The position numbers and the translations under genes are program-made. A stretch of 64,000 nt of DNA from contig CM057058.1 of assembly GCA_029945375.1 (NCBI GenBank), forward strand, positions 1,550,001 through 1,614,000, given 5' to 3'. Shown piece after piece: positions 47,392 through 56,375 of the stretch. Source of the stretch: Agaricus subrufescens (Eukaryota; Basidiomycota; Agaricomycetes; Agaricales; Agaricaceae). The notes under the pieces are model-generated. The model searched no databases, was not told the DNA's origin, and saw only the letters and a program-made list of their open reading frames with translations. Position 1 is the stretch's first letter, and every line of letters begins with the position of its first letter.

Positions 47392-47549
47392 TTTAAAGAA
47401 ATATAATCTCAGTGTCAACGAAGATGTAGCTGACTGCTATAATATTTACCTAAAGAAATATAATCTAGCTACAGGTGGGGACTGGGTATGGACAACTATA
47501 AGACATGATAGGCTCACCTCAGCATCAACGAAGATGTAGCTGACTGCTG
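47392..47549. repeat. Short imperfect direct repeat
   Basis: A unit of about 30 bp sharing 'CAACGAAGATGTAGCTGACT' occurs at about 47417-47436 and 47525-47544. The motif 'AAAGAAATATAATCT' also occurs twice (about 47396 and 47454). Non-coding. Confidence 0.6.
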
Positions 47550-47558
47550 AGGAGTATA

Positions 47559-47707
47559 CTGTATCCTTACGACCTTATGTTCACGTCAACAGTCAACATG
47601 ATTTTTTTTAGTGTTGCAATAATTTTTTCTCGATTTATGGCGAATTTGGAGATTTATCGGAAAAACTTTTTAGTCACGTGCGTGAACATAAGGTCGTAAG
47701 GATACAG
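47559..47707. mobile_element. 149-bp MITE with 27-bp terminal inverted repeats and TA target duplication
   Basis: The left end 47559-47585 (CTGTATCCTTACGACC...) and the right end 47681-47707 are perfect reverse complements over 27 bp. Both are flanked by TA (47557-47558 and 47708-47709), the duplication made by Tc1/mariner-type transposases. The 95-bp interior is AT-rich and non-coding. It depends on a transposase elsewhere; a mariner-type source is inferred from the TA only. Confidence 0.85.
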
Positions 47708-47899
47708 TACATGGTGGCTGTAGATATAAGTTCTTGGCATAAAACGGCACAAGAGAAACTATATAGTAGTAAAGGTAAAACTGTATAGTTATAAGAGAGG
47801 GGCAGAATTGGAAATGAAGATCAGAGTTGAACGACAAACAAAATGTAGAATCAATAAAAATAGAATAAGTCATAAATATAGAAATTGAAGTCGAGACGT

Positions 47900-48450
47900 T
47901 GTTATAGTGACCCCGGCCCGGTCCTAAGCTGGGGTGATACGTCACTACCGATAACACAGTTACTGATAGAGCGTATCAAAGGAGCCTTCTCAGTTGAATG
48001 GAGATTCAACTTCAAAGGTAATAATACTGAGACGATTATACAAGCAAGAGAGAGAGCTTAGCAATTAAGACTTATAGGTTCTAAAGCTTTTAGATAAAGG
48101 CTTAGTATTAGTCTCCACCTAACCAAGTAGAAACATTGTTTCTACATGGTCGAGTTGAGGGGTTTATATACTACAGCGAGTATCTACTTATGTAATACTA
48201 ATAGGAGTCATATCCAGTCATAACTAGTCATAATAAGTCATATCAAGTCATAACTAATCATAATAAGTCATATCAAGTCATATAAGTCCTCCAAGTCATT
48301 GTAAGTCAGAATGACTCATGACTGTGAGTTGGAAGATTCTTGACTTTGCTGACTAAGAAATATTATGTAAGAAAAGAGAAACAATATTCGATATGATTAC
48401 ATCAGCAAAGGTAGGCATATTAGATAAGAAAAGGAATTGAAATCATAACA
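47900..48450 (-). repeat. 3' LTR of the Ty3 element
   Basis: 551 bp, 547 identical to the LTR at 55652-56202. It carries the cluster of AGTCAT repeats (about 48205-48320), a TATA box (sense GTATATAAA near 48175) and a short perfect hairpin (AGTTGAAT..ATTCAACT near 47992). Confidence 0.95.
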
Positions 48451-48527
48451 TTATCCCTTTCGTAAACTAGATGTCCACATCTAAATTTACAAATTGAGAT
48501 TACCTTCCCTATTGATATTGTACTCAG

Positions 48528-48746
48528 TTACTTCGTCATGTTAAAAGTCTTGTGACTCCTTATATTTGTCAACCTGATCATAAATTCCCAGTGTCGGGGA
48601 TCGTTGGTGTTTAGGTTTGTTAGAATTTCTGCGGTGTATGGAAGACGAGCAATTTGTTCCTCAATTGTGATGATTGGTGGGAGGGGTGGTAGTAGATATA
48701 AATGTTTTAACTGATTAGATATTATCTTTTGATCTATCAGTGTCAT
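48528..48746 (-). CDS. Small sense-strand ORF next to the 3' LTR (unknown)
   Basis: 72 residues with a true ATG: MTLIDQKIISNQLKHLYLLP, then IEEQIARLPYTAEILTNLN and DPRHWEFMIRLTN. The composition looks protein-like. It lies on the same strand as gag-pol but about 800 bp beyond the end of pol, and is divergent from the antisense ORF at 48850 with 103 bp between the starts. No family recognised. Confidence 0.4.
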   Translation of the reverse strand: MTLIDQKIISNQLKHLYLLPPLPPIITIEEQIARLPYTAEILTNLNTNDPRHWEFMIRLTNIRSHKTFNMTK

Positions 48747-48849
48747 TTAGGATGTTGTTTGTTGTTTGGTTTAATTTTGATGTAAGATCCGGTATAGTGT
48801 TTGAATTATCTTGTAAAGATTCTTTCTTGCATTACAACCATCGACACTC

Positions 48850-49377
48850 ATGTTCACTTCATTCATTAACTCGCTCTCTTCTTCTTTCATCTGTTGGGGT
48901 GCTTGCCAACCCTCTATCGTCATTCCTGATGATGATATTCTCATCAACTACCTCCAGCAACTTCGTGTGTTGGCAGGTATTCTGGCATCTATTTCTGATG
49001 CTACTCTTTTCTCGAGTCTTACCACGACTCGTTTTCTGTTCTCCATTGATCTTCCAAATCACTCTCCGGTTTGGAACCATCATATTGCTTTATTTGAGCA
49101 ATACAACCGAGTCCTTATTCCTATGACTATGCGTAGGAGTAAGCGGGCTGCATTTGACGCTCGGATATATCATTGTCCAAATTACATTTCCATCGATCAT
49201 ACCGAGGAGATACCGAAGGATTTGGTGGAGGTCATGGTATCTGTTTTGTCGTTGAGTGGGGTGGCATTGTTTGAGTTCTCGATTAAGGGGCAGGTAGTGG
49301 GGATATATGGGGAAGATGAATTTTTTAATTATATCTGTATTTGGAATCTTATTCTTTCTAGGTTTGGTAGGAAGTAG
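48850..49377 (+). CDS. Antisense ORF inside the Ty3 element (unknown protein)
   Basis: 175 residues, opposite strand to gag-pol, between the end of pol and the 3' LTR. Start MFTSFINSLSSSFICWGACQ; later VIPDDDILINYLQQLRVLAG, SLTTTRFLFSIDLP, SPVWNHHIALFEQYN, RAAFDARIYHCPNYISIDH, EEIPKDLVEVMVSVLSLSG and end LILSRFGRK. The body has globular protein composition with spaced Trp, Cys, Tyr and Pro, unlike a random shadow frame. No signal peptide is certain; the first 20 residues are hydrophobic. No family recognised. Antisense or extra ORFs near the 3' LTR are known in some plant and metazoan Ty3 elements, but I know no function for this one. Confidence 0.5.
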   Translation: MFTSFINSLSSSFICWGACQPSIVIPDDDILINYLQQLRVLAGILASISDATLFSSLTTTRFLFSIDLPNHSPVWNHHIALFEQYNRVLIPMTMRRSKRAAFDARIYHCPNYISIDHTEEIPKDLVEVMVSVLSLSGVALFEFSIKGQVVGIYGEDEFFNYICIWNLILSRFGRK

Positions 49378-49516
49378 TTGAATGTATGGACATGATTTTA
49401 GTTATTGAACAATTTGTCTTTCGTTTTATTTTATTTTATTCTTCTTTTTATATAGTTTTGCCACGTATTGGTTTATTACGTGTTATAAAATTGAGTTTTG
49501 TGATTATGTCATGATT

Positions 49517-49771
49517 TCAAGGCACGGTGGGTATGGAAGAAATGTTTGCAGTTGTGGTGTACCAAGATCTTGGACATTTTTCTTGCCGGTTGCTGGTATT
49601 GAGAATAATAAGAGAGGATAGTTGAAGTTGGTGGTGATCAGTCTTATCCTGGACTGATACAGAAGGGGGTGTGATGTCCTGGTGGACGCTCTGGGTTTCA
49701 GAGTGTGAATTCTTGGCGTTTATGACAGGTGATGTAGAGTTTGAGGTGGTTGAGTTAGTTGAGTTGGTCAT
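49517..49771 (-). CDS. Small ORF overlapping the pol stop (ORF3)
   Basis: 84 residues, starting MTNSTNSTTSNSTSPVINAK. Its ATG overlaps the pol TGA in ATGA (49768-49771). Very Ser/Thr/Asn-rich, likely disordered. It may be translated by re-initiation, or it may be the remains of a C-terminal pol tail. Confidence 0.35.
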   Translation of the reverse strand: MTNSTNSTTSNSTSPVINAKNSHSETQSVHQDITPPSVSVQDKTDHHQLQLSSLIILNTSNRQEKCPRSWYTTTANISSIPTVP

Positions 49772-52700
49772 TGACCGATATCTGTTGCTGGTAAGTTTCT
49801 GGTCCTTTTATACTCTTCAAGTGCCTCTTTTGCATTTTCCAAGTCATTTTCGATTTCCCAAGAATCCTCAGTTGGACCATAGCCTTTCCATCTGACTAGG
49901 TATTCTGTAGTTGTTCTGAGTCGATTGTTGACTCCACGCTTTCTTCTGACTCGATGATTAATAATAGCTTCTACTTCATATTCTTCTTCTCCTGACACTA
50001 GTATTGGTGGCGGTTCTAGATTATGTTTCCCATAAATGTCATTCTCTGTGACTGGTGTTAGCAATGACGCGTGAAATCTGTTGTGAATTTTCCATCTGTC
50101 TGGGAGTTTTAATTCATAGACTACGGGAGAGATCTTTCTTGTTATGGTGAAGGGACCTTCTTGTCGTTGGTTGAGTTTCTTTGACTCATATGGCATGGGT
50201 AGATTTCGATTGTCTAGCCATACTTTGTCTCCTTCTTTGAATGGATTCCATGGTTTATTTTTGTGGTTACTCATAATGAGTCGTGCACGTTCATGTGCTT
50301 CCAATGCTGCTTGTCGAGTCTGTTCTAAGAATAGTGTCTTTTCCTCGATTGCTGGTGAGTTTGACTCTTCGTGAGATATGAATGCTTTAGGGTTGTATCC
50401 CATGATTAATTCATAAGGTGTGTGTGTTCTTCCTGAATGTGGTTTAGTGTTGTGTACGAATTCTATCATGGGTAAGGCTCTTTTCCAGTTGTTTGGATTT
50501 TTAGAAGTGTAAACTGTGAGATAGAATTCGATTTCTTGATTGTACCGTTCTGTCGTTCCATCTGTTTGTGGATGATATGCCGTTGAGAATGCTGGTGCTA
50601 TATTTAGCTTTTCATAAAGTTTTTGTATAGATTTGGCTGCAAAACGAGGGTCTCTGTCTGAAATAATCTTTTTGGGGGTGCTGTATTTAGAAAACACTTT
50701 CTCAATAAGGATTTCAGCTATATCATCAGCTGTAGCTGTTTTTCGAGTAGCTGTAAGGATTATCCCTTTCGTAAGTCCATGGTCCACTATGGACAATATT
50801 GAATCATATGATCCGTCTGGTGGTAGATCCGTGATGAGATCCATGGATATTTGTGTAAAGGGTTTAGTTGATCCTGGTCCCGAAATAGGTTGCATAGGTG
50901 GTTTGGTAGGATGTCAGTTAATTTTGTACTGTTGACAAATGGGGCAACCTTTGACATAGTTTTGGACGTAAGTTCCCATTCCTGGCCAGTATACTTCTTT
51001 AGTGAGTTTTCTCAAGGTTTCTGTTATTCCTGGGTGTCCTGATGACTCATGGTCATGTACATTTGTTAAGATTTGCTTCTTAATTGTCAGGTTGTCTGGA
51101 ATAACTATTCTTCCTTGGTATTTGTAGAAATTGTCTTCCTCGTTTTCGGTATATCTGTCAGATAATGTGACTAGAGATTTGTCATTGTTAATTTGAGTCA
51201 TTAATTCTTCTGTCAAGAAGTTAATGAAATTTTCGGGAGGTAAAGCGGTGACATTTTCGTTGTCCTTCCCTTCTGGGACTAGGTCTGGTCTTCTGCTGAG
51301 TGCATCGGCTAATTTATTTTTGGTTCCTGCTAAGTGTTTTATGACATAGTTGAATTGAGTCATGTATAATGTCCATCGGGCTTGGTGGCGATTCAATTGT
51401 TGTGGTTCTCTCCATCTAGTAAGATTTTCGTGATCTGACCAAATGGTGACTGGGTGATTTGATCCTTCTAAGTAGTGTCTCCATTCTTTTACCGCTCTGA
51501 TGATTGCTAGGAATTCCTGGTCTGAAACGTGATAGTTTCTTTCAGCTGCGTTTAATGCTTGGCTGAAATAGGCAACTGGATGTTTATCTCCATTGGTGTC
51601 CCTTTGGAGTAGTACTGCTCCGGTTGCGTATGCTGATGAATCACATTCGATCTCGAATGGTTTATTTTGATCAGCTATTTGGAGTATTGGTCGTTCAAGG
51701 AATTGTAATTTCAGGTTTTCAAATGCTGCTTGTGCGTTTGAATTCCATTCGAATTTTGTGGTTTTCTTGGTTAATTGGTATAGGGGTTGTGCAATATGAG
51801 CATAATTCTTGATGAATTTGCGATAAAAGTTGCAGAATCCTAAGAATTGTCTGACATTCTTGACTGTTTTTAGAGTAGGCCAGTCAGAAATTCCATTGAG
51901 TTTGGTTGATTCCATCTCGATGGAGTCATGAGTAATGACAACTCCGAGATATTCTAGTCGATCTTTCTCGAATTCGCATTTTTCTGTCTTTAGATAGAGT
52001 TTGTTTCTTTGGAGTATTTTTAGAACTAGTAGAGTCAATTCATGTAATCGTTGTTTTGAATCAGCATGAATCAGTATGTCGTCCATGTAGATTATGACTC
52101 CTCCTGAGTCAATGAGGTCCTTATATATGGAGTTCATCATGGACTGGAATGTTGCTGGTGAATTGGTCATTCCAAAGAACATAACTGTGGGCTCATAGAA
52201 CCCTTGCGGTGTTCGGAAGGCAGCTTTCCATTCATCTCCTTGACGTATTCTCACATTGTTGTATCCAAGTCTGACGTCTAGCTTGGTGAAATATTTTGAT
52301 CCTTTTAATTTGTTCATTATGCTCGAAATGTTAGGAATTGGGTAAGCATTCTTGATAGTGTTTTGATTTAGATATCGGTAATCTTGGCATGGGCGTAAGT
52401 CTCCACTCTTCTTTCCTACAAAGAAGAATGATGATGCCATTGGCGATTCTGAAGGGCGGATATATCCCTTTCGTAGGTTTTCTTCTATAAACTTGCCCAA
52501 TTCTTTCTCTTCTTTAGGTGTTAGAGCATATATCGGCATGCGTTTTGGTTTAAATTCCGGTATGAGATCAATTTTATGATCCCATTCTTGTCGTGGGGGT
52601 AATCTTTCTGATTTTTGTTTGTCAAATACTTTGAGAAATCTATGATATCTTCTAGGTACGACTTTGAGTGGGTCGGATTCCTTTTTAAGATTAGCATTCT

Positions 52701-53219
52701 TTGCTAATTGTTGTGATGCGTTTGTTTTGTAGTTGATCTCTTGATAGATTTTATTTATCGAATTGATTTCGAGAGCATGTTTCAATGGTATTGGAAGATG
52801 ATTTTCGTCTCTCCATGATAATGATGGTGCCTGCCAATCAATATCTGGGTTGAATTTCTTTAACCACGTAATTCCCAAAAATAGTTTATGTTTGCCGAGA
52901 GAAACTATTCTTGGTTCGATTATCATTGTCTTGTTATTGATTGTGATTTTCATTTTGACGTAATGGGAGCATTTTCCTGCAGAGTTTCGTGATCCGTCTG
53001 CATTTAATGTATATCGCACTTCCTTTAGTGGATATTTTTGGAGATGATATTTGTCGACTAATTGATGATCGACAAAATTTCCGCTAGCTCCTGAATCTAG
53101 TAGAGCTTCAATGTTATGTCGATTATTTTTGGTATGTAATCTTGTTGGAATTAGAAGTGTTTGTCCTGATGATTTCTGAAGATCAATTTGGTCGATTTGA
53201 TCTTCAGGAGTTATTAAAA
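49768..53219 (-). pseudogene. Ty3 pol: protease, RT, RNase H, integrase, chromodomain (one in-frame TGA)
   Basis: One frame of about 1150 codons, interrupted once. Protease LLDSGASGNFVD lies near 53100. RT follows with LRPCQDYRYLNQ, TKLDVRLGYNN and the catalytic VIIYMDDILIHAD. RNase H has FEIECDSSAYATGAV and SDHENLTRW. Integrase zinc finger: HDHESSGHPG..CPICQQ. Integrase core: SMDLITDLPP (first Asp), ISDRDPRF (second Asp), TDGTTERYNQ (Glu). The end is a chromodomain: EYEVEAIINHR, EYLVRWKGYGPTEDSWE, with the aromatic cage positions kept. A TGA at 50914-50916, just after the zinc finger, stands where an Arg codon CGA would fit and separates RT from integrase core. All catalytic residues are otherwise kept. 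Confidence 0.93.
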
Positions 53220-54383
53220 ATTTTCAGCATATTCATGTGAAAATTCATCTAGGATGTCATCTATATCTTCGTCTTCCAAATTGTAGACCATAGCATTTGG
53301 ATCTACTGGTGGTTGTGATGGTTGCTGTGGTTTTCTTCTGGGATTTCCTCTAGGTCTTCCATTTCCTGGTTTTGTTGAGTATCTTGGTTTAGGTTTAGAT
53401 TTTGGAGTGAATTTGTTAGTCTTGTCCGTTCTCTTTGAATCTGAGAGTTTAAGGTAGGCCTTGCGTTCTGGACAGTTTGCGACCCAATGTCCTGTCTTAT
53501 GACAAAAGAAACATTCTCTGCGTCGTAAGGCTTGTTTCTGTTCTGGTGTGAAGATTGTATTGACAAAGGATTCGATTGTCTTTCGGTTTGAATTTCTTTG
53601 TCTAATGTGGTTGGCTTGTTCGTCTTTGTAATCTTCTTCTTCACTGTCACTGTAGGATTCTTCGGATCCTGAGGTTTCATTGTCATCTGTGTGGATATCG
53701 AGCTCATTGATTGCATAGGTGAGTGCGTCGACGTCCATGTCCCATTCGCTTCTTTGTCTGACTGGATTGTGATTGTATGGAGCATATCTTGGGTTTTGTC
53801 GCTTATGTTTGGTTTTACTGTGGTTCCTTGATGACTTGTAGTTGTTTGGTAGCTTAGATTGCTTTCTGTATCTGTTTTTGATGATTTCGATATCTTCGGC
53901 AGCTCTGGCAGCGGTTTTCCAAGCTTGTAAGTCTTGTGGTTGTTGCCTGAGTGCTTCTTCTCTGATTGAATCTTGTAATCCTGCTGCGTAATACGAGCAG
54001 AGGACGGTGTCATCTGTAATTCCAGATTGGCTCTTGAGGACTGAGAATTTGCTGTTGTATGATTGGATGTCCATTCCATGTGTCTGTCTGATGGCTCTGA
54101 GTTGCCTTTCGAGGTCTTGTTTTCTCTGGATTGGGGCGAACACTTGTTCCATTGCTGATTTGAAATCTGCATAGGTTCCTGGGTTTGCTTGGTTTGTTTT
54201 GAACCAGTCTTGTTTCCAATCTGCTGCTGATCCTTTGAGTAATCCGAGTATGAAAAAGATTTTTGTCCTGTTGTCTGTGATGTTGAGGGATTCGAAGTAG
54301 ATGTCACATTCTTCGATCCATGTGTTATAATGCTTTGGGTCTCCATAGTAGACTTGAGGTTTCTCGAACTTGATTGTTGCCAT
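53214..54383 (-). CDS. Ty3 gag (capsid and zinc-knuckle nucleocapsid)
   Basis: 389 residues from the ATG at 54383: MATIKFEKPQVYYGDPKHYN opens the capsid part, followed by the retrotransposon gag motif around SAADWKQDWF and FKSAMEQVFAP. The nucleocapsid has one CCHC knuckle, CFFCHKTGHWVANC (about 53480-53525). The end is basic and Pro-rich (PRGNPRRKPQQPSQPP), then acidic. The stop TAA at 53214-53216 follows directly after a slippery A AAT TTT sequence; pol continues in the -1 frame. Upstream of the ATG the same frame stays open and reads a Pro-rich linker (SPPRTPSPPR repeats), so Gag may begin further upstream. Confidence 0.88.
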   Translation of the reverse strand: MATIKFEKPQVYYGDPKHYNTWIEECDIYFESLNITDNRTKIFFILGLLKGSAADWKQDWFKTNQANPGTYADFKSAMEQVFAPIQRKQDLERQLRAIRQTHGMDIQSYNSKFSVLKSQSGITDDTVLCSYYAAGLQDSIREEALRQQPQDLQAWKTAARAAEDIEIIKNRYRKQSKLPNNYKSSRNHSKTKHKRQNPRYAPYNHNPVRQRSEWDMDVDALTYAINELDIHTDDNETSGSEESYSDSEEEDYKDEQANHIRQRNSNRKTIESFVNTIFTPEQKQALRRRECFFCHKTGHWVANCPERKAYLKLSDSKRTDKTNKFTPKSKPKPRYSTKPGNGRPRGNPRRKPQQPSQPPVDPNAMVYNLEDEDIDDILDEFSHEYAENF

Positions 54384-55396
54384 TGGTTGTCTTGGTGGGC
54401 TTGGTGTTCTTGGTGGTGATCCTGGTGGACTTGGTGTTCCTGACGGTGATCTTCTTGGTGGTGTTGGTGGTCTGGGCGGACTTGGTGTTCTTGGTGGTGA
54501 ATTAGGTTGTGTTGGGGGTTGTGGTGGTGTTGGTGGTCTTGAGTGACTACGGCTTTTGGTGTGTAGTATTGTTTTCTGAGTTCCTGTGTTTGTTGGGCTA
54601 ATTTGTTGAGATTGTTTTCCTTTATTAGAGCTTCTTTGTCGTGGAGTTTCTCCAAGCGCTGAATAATTTTCGGGTAGTCCTGATCCTGAACTTGAAAGAA
54701 ATCCTTCGTAAAGTTCGTTAGTTCCGATAAGTTTTCGCTTAATTTCTCGATCCGCTTCTGAGGGGTATTCCTCGCTTCTATTAATTTGTCTGATAACGGC
54801 AAGCTGATGTTCTTGTTCGATTGCCTTTTGATCAATGCACTGATATCTCTTTCCGTCTGATTCTTTGATATAGTACCAGACACTTTTTGCGGTGCTGAAG
54901 TAGACAGTTGTTTGGAGATTAGTGCTGAAGAATTGGATGGAGTTTGGTTGTTCCGTGATGATGTCACTTTTATTTTAATTGTTTTTGATGTGGGTGTATT
55001 GATTTCGACCGAATTGGTAACTTCTGATTCAGTTGTGGTAATTTTAGTTTTTACGTTTATTCCGTCTATGGTGCCTAAGTTATATTTGTTAGTTGATATA
55101 TGTTTATACCCTTCAGCTGGTGAGATTTGATTCTTGTCTCCCGCTGGCAATTTATCCTTTCCCTTTATAAAGGCGGATTTAAGTCTTTTCAGACAAGTTG
55201 TACTAGATAGTTTATAGTCTTTCTCTGGACTTCTGATCGTTCCTTCCACAGTACTAGATCCGTTTATAGTCGTTCCAAACTCTGTACTGGACTTCGTGAC
55301 TTTGTCAGTACCGATTCCGGTAACCTGAGATTCACTAGGGTTCTCTAGCCTCTTCAGGCCTCCTACAGTTGTGTTATGTGACCTGCTAGATTTCAA
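54384..55396 (-). other. Ty3 leader region with an ATG-less open frame (possible Gag N-terminus)
   Basis: From 55396 (preceded by a stop) a frame stays open for about 2.1 kb to 53303 without an ATG in its first kilobase. It reads Ser/Thr/Lys-rich sequence, then a convincing coiled coil (DYPKIIQRLEKLHDKEALIK, LAQQTQELRKQYY, about 54740-54560), and then runs over gag in another frame as a His/Gln-rich shadow. The coiled coil is like the N-terminus of other fungal Gag proteins, so a frameshift, a splice or a non-ATG start may join it to the capsid part. Confidence 0.4.
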
Positions 55397-55640
55397 TTAC
55401 GGTCTGCAGTCGGTACAACAACCGTCCCGTATATTTTACAAGCGCGACCTCGCTTAGCTGGTAGGCTCAGCCTCAACTATTTCCCTAGTTGGCAGGTGCC
55501 GTCAATCTCCCGGTAATAATAACACAAATAGTTTTTGGACAGCTTTGTGCTTTTATTACGACCCCTAAAATTGACGATCGCTAGCGTTTGTTTAGGGTTT
55601 TATGGGGCAGCAAACGGTTTCGTCTCCAAGCAACGGAGAA

Positions 55641-55651
55641 GGAACGTTTCT
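55641..55651 (-). other. Ty3 primer binding site, self-priming type
   Basis: The sense strand right after the 5' LTR reads AGAAACGTTCC. Its first 9 nt are complementary to AACGTTTCT inside the LTR (55881-55889), close to the expected transcript start. No match to a tRNA 3' end is evident. This is the layout of Tf1/sushi-type elements. Confidence 0.6.
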
Positions 55652-56202
55652 TGTTATAGTGACCCCGGCCCGGTCCTAAGCTGGGGCGATACGTCACTAC
55701 CGATAACACAGTTACTGATAGAGCGTATCAAAGGAGCCTTCTCAGTTGAATGGAGATTCAACTTCAAAGGTAATAATACTGAGACGATTATACAAGCAAG
55801 AGAGAGAGCTTAGCAATTAAGACTTATAGGTTCTAAAGCTTTTAGATAAAGGCTTAGTATTAGTCTCCACCTAACCAAGTAGAAACGTTGTTTCTACATG
55901 GTCGAGTTGAGGGGTTTATATACTACAGCGAGTATCTACTTATGTAATACTAATAGGAGTCATATCCAGTCATAACTAGTCATAATAAGTCATATCAAGT
56001 CATAACTAATCATAATAAGTCATATCAAGTCATATAAGTCCTCCAAGTCATTGTAAGTCAGAATGACTCATGACTGTGAGTCGGAAGATTCTTGACTTTG
56101 CTGACTAAGAAATATTATGTAAGAAAAGAAAAACAATATTCGATATGATTACATCAGCAAAGGTAGGCATATTAGATAAGAAAAGGAATTGAAATCATAA
56201 CA
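55652..56202 (-). repeat. 5' LTR of the Ty3 element
   Basis: 551 bp, partner of 47900-48450. The sense strand has a TATA box GTATATAAA (about 55924-55916) and, about 27 nt downstream, the hairpin GTAGAAAC-AAC-GTTTCTAC (55897-55879) that overlaps the self-priming sequence. It carries about ten AGTCAT units in U3 (55957-56070) and a Gcn4/AP-1-like TGACTCA (about 56063). Confidence 0.95.
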
Positions 56203-56204
56203 GA

Positions 56205-56375
56205 TGTCACCGAAGCAATTTCAATAGTGTTTGCATTATTTTTTGCTACAGTCTGATGGATCCAGTGCTCTAGTGTAGTTATTGCGTTCTGGTACACTCC
56301 ACTCCCAAGCGGCAGCTCAGTGTTGTCCCACAAACGCACCGAGTTGACGACAATGTGGGAATTTTTTGAGGTATT
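56205..56375 (-). pseudogene. Coding-like fragment at the Ty3 insertion site
   Basis: The minus strand reads TEVSNTSKNSHIVVNSVRLW, then DNTELPLGSGVYQNAITTLE and HWIHQTVAKNNANTIEIASV up to the Ty3 LTR, with a stop just before. It looks like one exon of a host or transposon gene. The sequence on the other side of the Ty3 element (below 47899) does not continue it in an obvious way. No family recognised. Confidence 0.4.

Larger units (their letters stand above)
47900..56202 (-). mobile_element. Ty3-type chromovirus LTR retrotransposon, nearly complete
   Basis: 8.3-kb element read on the minus strand. LTRs of 551 bp at both ends, starting TGTTAT and ending ATAACA. They differ at 4 positions. Flanking 5 bp are GACGT and GATGT, an almost perfect target duplication. 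Order in the sense direction: 5' LTR (right), primer site, long leader, gag, pol with protease, RT, RNase H, integrase and chromodomain, small ORFs, polypurine tract (AAAGGGATAA next to 48450), 3' LTR (left). Pol is broken by one in-frame TGA, so this copy is probably not autonomous. The low LTR divergence indicates a recent insertion. Confidence 0.95.

Noticed and set aside
47992..48011. AGTTGAAT..ATTCAACT hairpin in the LTR as a terminator
   Set aside because: Intrinsic terminators do not apply to RNA polymerase II; the hairpin may matter for the RNA fold but nothing more can be said.
53303..54383. Long open frame overlapping gag (His/Gln/Ser/Thr-rich) as a second protein
   Set aside because: Low T content of the sense strand makes stops rare; the frame lacks protein motifs over gag, while the gag frame has capsid and zinc-knuckle signatures. 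Kept only as a question for the leader part.
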